A DNA stretch of 64,000 nucleotides. It comes from Paraflavitalea soli (GTDB taxonomy: Bacteria > Bacteroidota > Bacteroidia > Chitinophagales > Chitinophagaceae). A program made the position numbers and the translations under genes. Positions within the stretch are counted from its first letter, which is position 1; each line of letters opens with the position of its first letter. The stretch covers positions 2,856,546 to 2,920,545 of the forward strand of contig NZ_CP032157.1 in the NCBI RefSeq assembly GCF_003555545.1. Reading direction: 5' to 3'. Below the pieces are notes generated by a model, which ran no database searches, had not been told where the DNA came from, and was given only the letters and a program-made list of their open reading frames with translations. This document shows positions 15,994 to 24,261 of this stretch, in pieces.

Positions 15994-16419
15994 ATGAAAG
16001 ATACCAGATTGCACACGACCAATTATCAAAACACCTTTATAGAAATTGCCGACGATTGTCCGGTAAGAATAGGTGAAGTTCCTCCACAAAGAGGAGAAAA
16101 TAAAACCGTAGCTACTTCCCATTTCGAGCTCATTGCACATCATCCCTACCAGTACACTTCTGATGATGTATTGTTCAAGGTATTTGCCGAAAAAAATAAG
16201 ATCAGCCGCAATGAACAGCCTGCAGCCCGCATAGAATTCTTTTCCAAGGGGCAACCCTGCCTGCGCTCCTCCCCCCTTACCAAACGTTATGGCTGGGGTA
16301 TTCACAGCAATGCTGAAGGAAAGGTGGCCATTTATGCAGTTGACTCTCCGGAATACAAACAATTTACCAAAGACAAAAACCTGCAACACGTAAGGGCCAT
16401 GCGCTCAAAACGCGTATAA
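15994..16419 (+). CDS. DUF6157-family protein
   Basis: A 141-residue soluble protein without signal or membrane segments. The start MKDTRLHTTNYQNTFIEIA, followed by DDCPVRIGEVPP and ending in YKQFTKDKNLQHVRAMRSKR, is typical of the DUF6157 family found widely in Bacteroidota and other bacteria. No biochemical role is known to me. It appears to be monocistronic: a terminator lies before it, and the following open frame begins after 72 bases of AT-rich DNA. Confidence 0.8.
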   Translation: MKDTRLHTTNYQNTFIEIADDCPVRIGEVPPQRGENKTVATSHFELIAHHPYQYTSDDVLFKVFAEKNKISRNEQPAARIEFFSKGQPCLRSSPLTKRYGWGIHSNAEGKVAIYAVDSPEYKQFTKDKNLQHVRAMRSKRV

Positions 16420-16491
16420 GTATTTCCACAACACAACCTTCCAGAGACATTTAATTTCTTTTAACAGCGGAGAAAATATAAAACCACGCTT

Positions 16492-16836
16492 ATGCAAGTG
16501 ATCTATACACCTGCAGCTATATTCTGTTTAATTGCAGTAGTGCTGAGTTTACTCACCGGCAGTGTGCTGCTTATCTTCTCCTCGCATGTTACCAACAATA
16601 AAGCCAACCGGTTGTTGGGAGCCGCTTTTTTGTCATTCGATATTACCTTAACCTTGCAACTATTATTGTTTACCCTGAAAGAGCTGGCCATCGACCTCAA
16701 CATTCCCACCCACCAGGCATCCATTTGCCATTTTATCATTAATATTGTACTCTCAACAGATACATATGAACCATCATTTATTATCCTCCACACCTCCCCC
16801 TCCGGTTGCATTCAATGCATAATAACCGGATGCTGA
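16492..16836 (+). pseudogene. Truncated membrane-AraC-like N-terminus
   Basis: The first about 75 residues have two or three hydrophobic segments and the pattern NKANRLLGAAFLSFDITL, which is usual at the start of AraC regulators with a seven-helix membrane domain. After residue about 85 (HFIINIVLS) the frame turns into low-quality sequence and stops. No downstream frame carries the missing helices or the helix-turn-helix domain. I read it as the remnant of a larger gene, possibly deleted up to the exporter gene that follows. It could also be a genuine small membrane protein of 114 residues. Confidence 0.4.
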
Positions 16837-16952
16837 ATAGATCGCTTTTTACTTTATAGTCCCAGGCCGGGCTCCGGTTGTTATTGCCCAATCCCAATTT
16901 ACACAGGCACTACCTGCCTGCTGATCATTTATTGTCTAAACAACCGGAAACA

Positions 16953-17852
16953 ATGACTAAACATATATTGATGGTTTTTGCCGGAGCCTGCAGCTTCGGT
17001 ATACTCTCTACTTTTGTAAAACTGGCCTATCGCGAAGGATATGCAGCAGCAGAGATATCCGTTTCACAAGCCTTTACAGGAATGCTTGTATTGTGGTTAT
17101 GGGTGTGGCTAAGGAGTAAAAAACAACACACTTCACTTTCCTTACAGCCTATAAGGTCCTGTTGGTGGCAGGTATTATTGACCGGTGCCGCCATTGGCCT
17201 CACCACCTTCCTGTATTATGTATCTGTGCACTATATACCCGCTTCCATAGCCATCATCCTGCTCATGCAGTTTACCTGGATGGGTGTTTTACTCGACCGC
17301 ATCTTTTTCAAAAAGAAAGCAGATGCCATACAGCTCATCACCATTGTCATCATATTAACAGGTACGATAATGGCCAGTGGTATGGACAAGACCCAAATGG
17401 ATGGCGCCTTTATAAAGGGCTGCCTGTATGCACTGGCTTCTGCTTTCTTATATGCTCTGTATGTGGTTGCCAACAGCCGCTATGGCAATGCATTGCCTGC
17501 GCCACAGAAAAGCGCCCTGATCATGACCGGTTCTACATTGGGCATACTGATCGTGAATTTCCAACAGTTGTCAGTCAGCCATCACTTTGATACAGGCCTT
17601 ATAAAATGGGCATTGTTCCTCGCCGTATTTGGCACCATCATTCCACCTGTCTTGTTTGCGAAAGCCATCCCCCAGATAGGTGCAGGTACCAGCGCCATTA
17701 TTATGACCGCTGAATTGCCCGTGGCCATTTGCTGCGCCCACCTCATTCTTGGTGAAGAGATCAGCAAAGTACAATGGGCCGGCATCATAATTATGCTACT
17801 GGCCATAATATGGATGAATAGACAGAAGAATAAGCCCGGCTTACTTACATAG
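16953..17852 (+). CDS. EamA-family (drug/metabolite superfamily) transporter
   Basis: A 299-residue inner-membrane exporter with ten predicted helices in two EamA repeats. The first starts HILMVFAGACSFGILSTFVKLAY, and the second starts at about residue 155 (FIKGCLYALASAFLYALYVVANS). The typical late motif TAELPVAICCAHLILGEEIS is followed by WAGIIIMLLAIIW. Family members export amino acids, nucleosides or other metabolites, and the substrate cannot be predicted. The ATG at 16953 is preferred to an upstream in-frame start because it begins directly before helix 1. Its 3' end overlaps the convergent gene by 12 bases. Confidence 0.9.
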   Translation: MTKHILMVFAGACSFGILSTFVKLAYREGYAAAEISVSQAFTGMLVLWLWVWLRSKKQHTSLSLQPIRSCWWQVLLTGAAIGLTTFLYYVSVHYIPASIAIILLMQFTWMGVLLDRIFFKKKADAIQLITIVIILTGTIMASGMDKTQMDGAFIKGCLYALASAFLYALYVVANSRYGNALPAPQKSALIMTGSTLGILIVNFQQLSVSHHFDTGLIKWALFLAVFGTIIPPVLFAKAIPQIGAGTSAIIMTAELPVAICCAHLILGEEISKVQWAGIIIMLLAIIWMNRQKNKPGLLT

Positions 17853-18752
17853 CTTGTCGATATCGTCCCGGATCGCCGATGCCTTCACCCATTTCACGTC
17901 AAAATTGCTGCTGAAAAAGAAGTATTGACCATCCGGTGAGAAGTAAGAGCAGTATTCATAGGTAGGCGTGTTCACCCGGCTACCCAGGTTCATGGCAGTA
18001 CACCATTTTTGTCCCGTTCTTTTGGCGCCATACAGGTCCGCCTCTCCAAAGCCTTCCTTGCGATCTGCCGCTGTAAATACCAGGTAGTCTTCCTGGGGCG
18101 AAACGCAGGGATCGTGCTCTGTGAGCGGCGAATTGATAGCCGGGCCCAGATTTTCTGGTTTGGTGTACTGTCCATTAACCCATTTGCTTACATAAATATC
18201 TCCTTCTCCCATTCCGCCCCTGCGGAAAGAGGCGAAATAAAGATTGCCATTGGCGGCAAAGGAGATATAGTATTCTGTGCTGTCGGAATTAATGGCTGTC
18301 ACATTCTCCGCTTCACTCCAGCTCCCATTGGCCAGCGGGCGCTTGCGCCAGATATCATAGTCGCCGGAACTATCCCCGGCCCGTTTGGGTCGGTTGGATA
18401 TAAAATACACCGCTCCATCCGGGCCAAAAGTAGCATCCGCCTCTGCATACCGCGTATCTGCAAAAGGAGCCCGTACCGGCTCCGTCCATTTCGTTCCGTC
18501 ATAATGCGTCACCAGCATCACCCATTTTTTCAGGCGCCGGGTAAAATAAAAAGATTGCAGGTCTGGCGAGAAAGCAGCATTGAAGTCCAGCGAATCACTA
18601 CATACTATGCCTGGCATAAATGGCAGCGCAGCCGTATCAGGAGCCGGGGAAGGGTAAGCAATGACGGGACCGGAAGGCATGGGACTGCAACGGGAAAACA
18701 AACCAATCACAGTCAGGCAGGCTAAGGCGGCGGTGGTGCGCAGGAAGTACAT
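17841..18752 (-). CDS. TolB/PD40-type beta-propeller lipoprotein
   Basis: A 303-residue lipoprotein from the ATG at 18752 (MYFLRTTAALACLTVIGLFS followed by the lipobox region FSRC-S). The body shows repeated PD40 blades, for example DSLDFNAAFSPDLQSFYFTR, EADATFGPDGAVYFISNRP, HDPCVSPQEDYLVFTAADR and EYCSYFSPDGQYFFFSSN. This gives a six-bladed TolB-like propeller. Such proteins sit in the periplasm and bind proteins or sugars, and some belong to OmpA-linked systems. The stop overlaps the end of the EamA gene by 12 bases. Small RNA copy C ends 88 bases upstream of the start. Confidence 0.85.
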   Translation of the reverse strand: MYFLRTTAALACLTVIGLFSRCSPMPSGPVIAYPSPAPDTAALPFMPGIVCSDSLDFNAAFSPDLQSFYFTRRLKKWVMLVTHYDGTKWTEPVRAPFADTRYAEADATFGPDGAVYFISNRPKRAGDSSGDYDIWRKRPLANGSWSEAENVTAINSDSTEYYISFAANGNLYFASFRRGGMGEGDIYVSKWVNGQYTKPENLGPAINSPLTEHDPCVSPQEDYLVFTAADRKEGFGEADLYGAKRTGQKWCTAMNLGSRVNTPTYEYCSYFSPDGQYFFFSSNFDVKWVKASAIRDDIDKLCK

Positions 18753-18839
18753 GGTTGGGTGCTTTCTATAAAGATAACCCATAACAGGCGCTTTTAGGCC
18801 AGCGGGCACCATTGGCGCTCACCGGCAATAAACAGGCAC

Positions 18840-19063
18840 AAAAAAGCCCCGCTGGTGCGGGGCTTAAAATCTTTTGGACGTGATTCAGAAAACATTAACC
18901 ATGAAGATTTTCCGGGATAATTGGATATGATACTGGAATTTTAAATGGTCGTTAAATGATATAGCTTCCGTTGGTTCTTTTTGGATTTTGGACGTTTGGT
19001 TTTTCCTGGATATTGTGGTCTTTCAGGATGGTTGGATTTTTCGGAAACCGTATCGCTTATCAA
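18840..19063 (-). ncRNA. Putative small RNA, copy C of a three-copy family
   Basis: The most diverged copy, about 224 nt on the minus strand. It keeps the blocks in order: TGTTGAT, GATACGGTTTCC, ATATCCAGGAAAAACCA, CTATATCATTTAACGAC, CCAATTATCCCGGAAAA and a TTTTCTGAATCACGTCC block before the terminator. The hairpin is perfect over 7 bp (18846-18852 with 18857-18863) and is followed by six T. The promoter is CTTG, 20 bases, TACTTTTA (19069-19099). As with copy B, the next gene on the strand is a lipoprotein gene. Confidence 0.6.
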
Positions 19064-19068
19064 CATCA

Positions 19069-19099
19069 TAAAAGTAGTTTTAAAACTTCTTTAACACAA
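19069..19099 (-). promoter_or_regulatory. Promoter of small RNA copy C
   Basis: TTG (19097-19099) and TACTTTTA (19069-19076) are separated by 20 bases on the minus strand, the same spacing as in copies A and B. The last base of the -7 box departs from consensus (A for G). Confidence 0.5.
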
Positions 19100-19189
19100 G
19101 AGGAAATATGCTCAATTAAAAAGTTTCGGTAAATACATCCAAAATCGTAAAAATACGAAGTCCGTTTTTGGGCTTTTTCCATCTCTCCG

Positions 19190-19250
19190 CTGCACACTTG
19201 TTGCCCAAAACTGCACACTTACTAATCAAAACTGCACACTTATTGGTTTG
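19190..19250. repeat. Three 21-bp direct repeats starting CTGCACACTT
   Basis: CTGCACACTT occurs at 19190, 19211 and 19232, exactly 21 bases apart, with AAAA before the second and third copies. The 21-bp spacing is about two helix turns, so the copies face the same side of DNA. They may be binding sites for a regulator of the RHS genes or the end of a lost IS21-type element. Confidence 0.6.
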
Positions 19251-19632
19251 TTCTAGGCAAATTGAAAATTTAAACTTTACTTCATTGTACTAATACAATA
19301 TTTAGTTAACCATCCCAAACCAAACTGTTTACATGAGAAACCATTGGCCATTTATCCTGGTAAATTTTGCCTGCATACCTTACAAAGTAGCGCAGGATAG
19401 ACTTTCTCCAACAAGGCGGCTTTTCTTTCTCCCCTCGCCTTTTATATCATAAATAGGAATTTGAGTGCAGTTATCGGCCACGTTCGATTGGTCGAAAACT
19501 TTTTATTGCATACTACAGCGCAAGGTTACTTGCCTGTAGTAATAATTAGGTTTCCTTGACATGCCCGGCACAAACTGCACAAAAACAATATAAAACAGAC
19601 ATAATCATCAAGTTCAAATACCGAATTGACAA

Positions 19633-22600
19633 ATGCAAAAGCCATTCACCATTTTATTTTTTTGTTTATTACTCATGAGCGGTTACCGCTCTTTCTCGCA
19701 GAATATTCTCGGGAAAACTGTACTGGATTATAGTTCCAAAGCCCCTGAGGTACAGCAAATACAAAAATTTATTGATGTACCGGTGAGCTTTTTTAATGGA
19801 ACGCCCAATATCAATATTCCGGTTCATACTGTCACCTCTAAAAGTATTTCCATCCCACTCTCTCTTGAATATCATGCAGGGGGTATTAAGGCGGAAGACG
19901 ATGAACGATATGTAGGCCTTGGTTGGGCTTTCAAGGGAGCCGGATCAATTACCCGCACCGTTCGGGGAAATGAGGATGAAGGAATCCAGTATGAATCAAG
20001 ACCTTCTAGATATTATGATACAACATTACATCGAATAGCCTATAAGTGGATAAGTATGCGGGATTCAATGGCAGCTATCAGGCATATCTATGGGGGATAC
20101 TATGTAGACAATGGAAGCCTGGATCTAGGTTATTCTACTCTATCGCAGGAATTTACCACACATAATCAGGATTTACTCACCGGTAATGTACCGAAAGGGC
20201 TTGACCTTAGTATGCCTTATTATTCCCTGGGACTTAGTGATCCTGAACCCGATCTATTCTATTTCGAGTTTGGCGGATATTCCGGAAAATTTATTTTCGG
20301 GAACTATGGAACTCCTATCCTTATCCCACATACACAGGATTTGCAGATTACTCCCCTATTGAATATCCGGATAGATGCCCGTAACGGGTTTGGCCCCTAT
20401 TTGGATACAAGCGTATTAGTAACCCAATATTTCGAATCGTTCAAAATCTCCACGCCAGACGGTAAGGATTATTATTTTGGTGAATCATCCGAATCCAGGA
20501 TCAAAACACCCTACACCGCTAAAATGAATATGTTCAATGCCTGGTACCTTACACGAATCATTGACAGAAATACAATGGATACGGCATATTTTGAGTACAA
20601 TGGCAGTGGAATTGGTTCTGCAATTAGGGTACTTGATAATAAACAAAAGTTTGACAACCCATCAGGCAATTTATATGATGGATGTGTTAACACTACCCCT
20701 TTATCACAATACAGTACTCAAACGAATTATACAACTACATTAAAAAGCATCAAGACTGCCAAAGAAGAGATTCAATTCTTTGGAGGACTCGATTCCATAA
20801 AGGTGATGGATAGAAGCACAGGTTTGGCCTATAAAAAATTGCAGTTTGATTATGCCAAATTCAGCTCTGGAAGAAAAAAACTTGTAAGTTATGCAGTCAA
20901 AGACCTTTCAAACAATCAATTCTATCCCTATACTTTTAACTATTATGACATCCCAGGTTATAAAGGACGCGCATCACAAGACTACTGGGGGTTCTATAAT
21001 GGGGCCAGCAATAACAACAAGTTAATGATTGGATATCCAGGTTGTATCGACAGTGCAGCAAACAGAGCACCTGCCTGGCCTGCTATGAAACTGGATATCT
21101 TAACTGAAATTACCTACCCTACAGGAGGCAAAAGTATTTTTGAATACGAACCACATACCGCCAATACTGGTAGAAAACTGGACAATAGTATCGTTTCCGA
21201 CGATGCGTATTTTGTATATGTAGGTCCAGGTCAAAGCTTTGTTTTAACTTCGAATCTGATTGGTGGCCTCCGCATAAAATCGATCCAGAGTTACGACCCC
21301 ATAAAAAACGATACACTCACCAAAAAATTTTATTACAACGTATTTGGCTCCGGCGCTTCCAGCGGTCACCTTGCCATTCCGCCGTCACTGGCAATAGATG
21401 TATCTTCTTTTGCATGTAATTCAAGCTTTGCCGGAGGCAGACCAACTTATTTAATGTCTACACACAATTTATACGGAGGATCCGGTACTGGTTCTCATGT
21501 AACCTATAGAAATGTAACAGTGCAGGAGGAAAAAAACGGCATTAATAATGGAAGGATCGAATACGAATATTATGATGACACCAATACAGACTCAGCATTC
21601 TATTCTAATGCAATTTCTGATTCAACTAACTTCGCACTAAGCCATTCTTATGATGTTTTCCCGGATTGGCAGTACAAACGTTTACCCGAAAACTTTCTGG
21701 CAGGTAACGAAAAAACGAAAAGGATATACAATGCAGGAGGGGTATTATTGCAGAAAGAAACTACCTTTTACGGATCCAGGATTGCTAATGGATCGTATAA
21801 TCCTGTCATCAATGCGATACAAAAAAGAGACATTTGTGGAACTCCTCCGCCCGTGGGTTATTATGGGTCCGCAGGACCTGGAAGCCCCTCGGATATGCTC
21901 AAATATGTAGGGGTAGGTGTTGATACTACAACAGGTGACACAGAAAAAGAGGCATTTGATGAAGAACAAATAGCAGGTCTCGTATCTCCACCTAGGCCAT
22001 CCCGCCCAATGCTGCCTCCTTATCAAAGCTATTACTTTTTTTATAGAACTTATATAAGTAACACCTTCGTATATAAATCAAAAACAATTAATGAATCCTA
22101 TGAAACTACTTCAGGCTTTTCAACCGATACTACTACTTACTTCTATGAAACTAATGCTCATATTAATCCAACATCAGTAATAACAAGGAGCAGCAAAGAA
22201 AAGATTCTTAAACAACAAAACCTTTACGCCTTCGATTTCAATGATGTAAACAATGGAGATTCCACTATTTACTTTATGAAAAAGGCTTTTCTAAACTTGC
22301 CTGTTGCAGGATTTAGCTATACCAATTCCAATATCACAGCTGGTGCATATAGACACTACAAATTAAAATCACGTCAGGATTCCACGATCGTACTTCCTTT
22401 TGAGGAATATGCATTAAACAACAATACTACCGGCATTACGGAAACCACCTTGAACCTGGGAGGCGCCTATCCCAAAACACTCAACTTACCTTTAACCAAT
22501 TTTCAAAAGCAGACCACATTTTATTACAACCCCGACAACACGGTTTCCCACATCATAAAGAAAGGGAATGATAAAATAGCGGTATTGTGGGATTACAACC

Positions 22601-23700
22601 GATTATTTGCAGTGGCGCAGGCATTAAATGCCGATAGTGCAGATATCGCGTTTTCGGGTTTCGAAGCCTCCGGCAACGGTAACTGGAACATCGGTAGTCC
22701 ACTACGCACTACCAACAGTTTCCTTACAGGGAAAAAAGCCTACAACTTATCCAATGGCAACATCACTAAAACTGGATTAAATACCGCTAAATCTTATATA
22801 GTTTCCTATTGGTCAGCTTCATCGGCAGCCATAGTAAACAGCGTGACACCCACCACAGGAATAACCAAAAAGGGATGGACCTATTATGAACACAAACTTC
22901 CTGCCGGTGCCACTTCGGTAACTATCAGCGGCACGGTGATCATTGATGAATTGCGGTTATATCCTGTCGATGCACAGATGTCAACCTATTCTTTCGAGCC
23001 ATTGCTGGGTGTAACGTCTATCAATAGCATCAACAACAGCATTGCATATTACGAATATGACGGAGCAGGGCAGATTCGTTTTGTAAAGGATGCAGATGGA
23101 AATATTCTTAAAATATACGACTACTTCTACACCGGCTTTGGAGCAGACACAGCAGCATGGAGATCCGCAGGAACAAATACAAGAATTAAGCCCTGTGATG
23201 CAAACAGCGCTTATAATACAGATACAATACAAGTACAGCAGGTAGATATAAATCCCAACAGTCCCACATACGGCACATTCAGGTGGGTGTATAATTCCAA
23301 GTGTGTATCCTGTGTGTTGTCTGACTGGCAAAACACTGCTACACCGCTACGTTGTGTAAAAGATGGTAGCAACCAGAATACCGGGCAACAGGAACAGGAA
23401 CAGCGGGATATGAATCCATGTAGCAACACCTATAATCAAACAAAATGGGTAGCGGCAGGTACCAATACCACAGCATGCCCCATCCCACCTCCACCATGCA
23501 CTGGCCTCGACAAAATGATGATCAACGGTGTTTGTGTAACAGGCATAAAAGTGTACACGGCCACAGGATTTAATCAAACCTTACAAAAATGGTCATGCAC
23601 CTATCATTATGAATTTTTACCAGACTGTATCAAGGGGCCTGATTATACAGAATATAACACCTTACCCTGCACAACCAATAATGGTTGTATACCCGATTAA
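19633..23700 (+). CDS. RHS-type shell protein, first gene of a split RHS system (DUF5977-like C-terminus)
   Basis: A 1355-residue exported protein with a signal peptide (MQKPFTILFFCLLLMSGYRS). The N-terminal half has the features of Bacteroidota RHS-companion proteins (DVPVSFFNGTPNINIPVHTV, then ERYVGLGWAFKGAGSITRTV). Near residue 1140 there is one clear YD-type unit (YYEYDGAGQIRFVKDADGN). The C-terminal about 200 residues are Cys-rich DUF5977-type repeats (CDANSAYNTDTIQVQQVDIN and PCSNTYNQTKWVAAGTN). It would be part of a large secreted shell or a surface protein. It lies directly before the pseudo-peroxidase gene and the RHS core gene, in the usual order of such loci. Confidence 0.8.
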   Translation: MQKPFTILFFCLLLMSGYRSFSQNILGKTVLDYSSKAPEVQQIQKFIDVPVSFFNGTPNINIPVHTVTSKSISIPLSLEYHAGGIKAEDDERYVGLGWAFKGAGSITRTVRGNEDEGIQYESRPSRYYDTTLHRIAYKWISMRDSMAAIRHIYGGYYVDNGSLDLGYSTLSQEFTTHNQDLLTGNVPKGLDLSMPYYSLGLSDPEPDLFYFEFGGYSGKFIFGNYGTPILIPHTQDLQITPLLNIRIDARNGFGPYLDTSVLVTQYFESFKISTPDGKDYYFGESSESRIKTPYTAKMNMFNAWYLTRIIDRNTMDTAYFEYNGSGIGSAIRVLDNKQKFDNPSGNLYDGCVNTTPLSQYSTQTNYTTTLKSIKTAKEEIQFFGGLDSIKVMDRSTGLAYKKLQFDYAKFSSGRKKLVSYAVKDLSNNQFYPYTFNYYDIPGYKGRASQDYWGFYNGASNNNKLMIGYPGCIDSAANRAPAWPAMKLDILTEITYPTGGKSIFEYEPHTANTGRKLDNSIVSDDAYFVYVGPGQSFVLTSNLIGGLRIKSIQSYDPIKNDTLTKKFYYNVFGSGASSGHLAIPPSLAIDVSSFACNSSFAGGRPTYLMSTHNLYGGSGTGSHVTYRNVTVQEEKNGINNGRIEYEYYDDTNTDSAFYSNAISDSTNFALSHSYDVFPDWQYKRLPENFLAGNEKTKRIYNAGGVLLQKETTFYGSRIANGSYNPVINAIQKRDICGTPPPVGYYGSAGPGSPSDMLKYVGVGVDTTTGDTEKEAFDEEQIAGLVSPPRPSRPMLPPYQSYYFFYRTYISNTFVYKSKTINESYETTSGFSTDTTTYFYETNAHINPTSVITRSSKEKILKQQNLYAFDFNDVNNGDSTIYFMKKAFLNLPVAGFSYTNSNITAGAYRHYKLKSRQDSTIVLPFEEYALNNNTTGITETTLNLGGAYPKTLNLPLTNFQKQTTFYYNPDNTVSHIIKKGNDKIAVLWDYNRLFAVAQALNADSADIAFSGFEASGNGNWNIGSPLRTTNSFLTGKKAYNLSNGNITKTGLNTAKSYIVSYWSASSAAIVNSVTPTTGITKKGWTYYEHKLPAGATSVTISGTVIIDELRLYPVDAQMSTYSFEPLLGVTSINSINNSIAYYEYDGAGQIRFVKDADGNILKIYDYFYTGFGADTAAWRSAGTNTRIKPCDANSAYNTDTIQVQQVDINPNSPTYGTFRWVYNSKCVSCVLSDWQNTATPLRCVKDGSNQNTGQQEQEQRDMNPCSNTYNQTKWVAAGTNTTACPIPPPPCTGLDKMMINGVCVTGIKVYTATGFNQTLQKWSCTYHYEFLPDCIKGPDYTEYNTLPCTTNNGCIPD

Positions 23701-23723
23701 TAAAAATACTAAACATTACAATA

Positions 23724-24236
23724 ATGAATCTTTGGTTATATATAACCCATCTTATACTGTTTGCAGGAATTTACGATTTCACCATTCCATCGGCAACAGG
23801 TGATGTTATTAATATAAATGACTACCGGGGTAAAAAAATACTCATTGTCAACATTGCCACAAGCAGTCATTTTGCATCCCAACTAGGTAATCTTGAGACC
23901 TTATATCAAAGACACAAAGACAGCCTTACAATCATAGCCATTCCCAGTAATAGCTTTACAAAAGAACCATTAAGTGATCAGCAAATACAGGAAACGCTCA
24001 AAAACAAATACCACACCCATTACCTGGTCGCTGCAAAATCAACGGTATCTGGCTACACACAGTTACCATTGTATAAATGGCTCACCCAGATAGAAAATAA
24101 TGGTGTGGTCAACAACCCGGTAAATGCGGATTTCCAAAAATTCCTGATCAATAAAAAAGGGGCCATTGTTGGTATTTTTTCTTCAACAACTGATCCTTTA
24201 GCTAAAGAATTGGAAAATGCTATTATCAACAACTGA
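23724..24236 (+). CDS. Glutathione-peroxidase-fold protein lacking catalytic residues
   Basis: A 170-residue protein with a hydrophobic N-terminus (MNLWLYITHLILFAGIY), then the thioredoxin-like fold of glutathione peroxidases. The equivalents of NVASxC, PCNQF, LYKYL and WNFxKFL are recognisable: NIATSSHFA, IPSNSFTKEP, PLYKWL and NADFQKFLIN. All four residues of the active-site tetrad are changed: Ser48 for Cys/Sec, Ser77 for Gln, Ala135 for Trp and Asp136 for Asn. It therefore cannot be a normal peroxidase. It starts 23 bases after the RHS shell gene and ends 25 bases before the RHS core start, so it belongs to this operon. A binding, chaperone or accessory role in RHS folding or export is an inference. 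Confidence 0.75.
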   Translation: MNLWLYITHLILFAGIYDFTIPSATGDVININDYRGKKILIVNIATSSHFASQLGNLETLYQRHKDSLTIIAIPSNSFTKEPLSDQQIQETLKNKYHTHYLVAAKSTVSGYTQLPLYKWLTQIENNGVVNNPVNADFQKFLINKKGAIVGIFSSTTDPLAKELENAIINN

Positions 24237-24261
24237 TCTTAACCAGCATATACTTAGCAAA

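Larger units (their letters stand above)
18753..19632. other. Intergenic region before the RHS cassette
   Basis: 880 bases. The first part is small RNA copy C and its promoter. Then come three 21-bp direct repeats (19190-19250). The rest (19251-19632) is AT-rich and probably holds the RHS promoter, which I could not place. No gene of useful length is seen. Confidence 0.45.

Noticed and set aside
19190-19250. Direct repeats as a small CRISPR array
   Set aside because: The conserved part is only 10 bases and the spacers are 11 bases with partial similarity. No cas genes are present.
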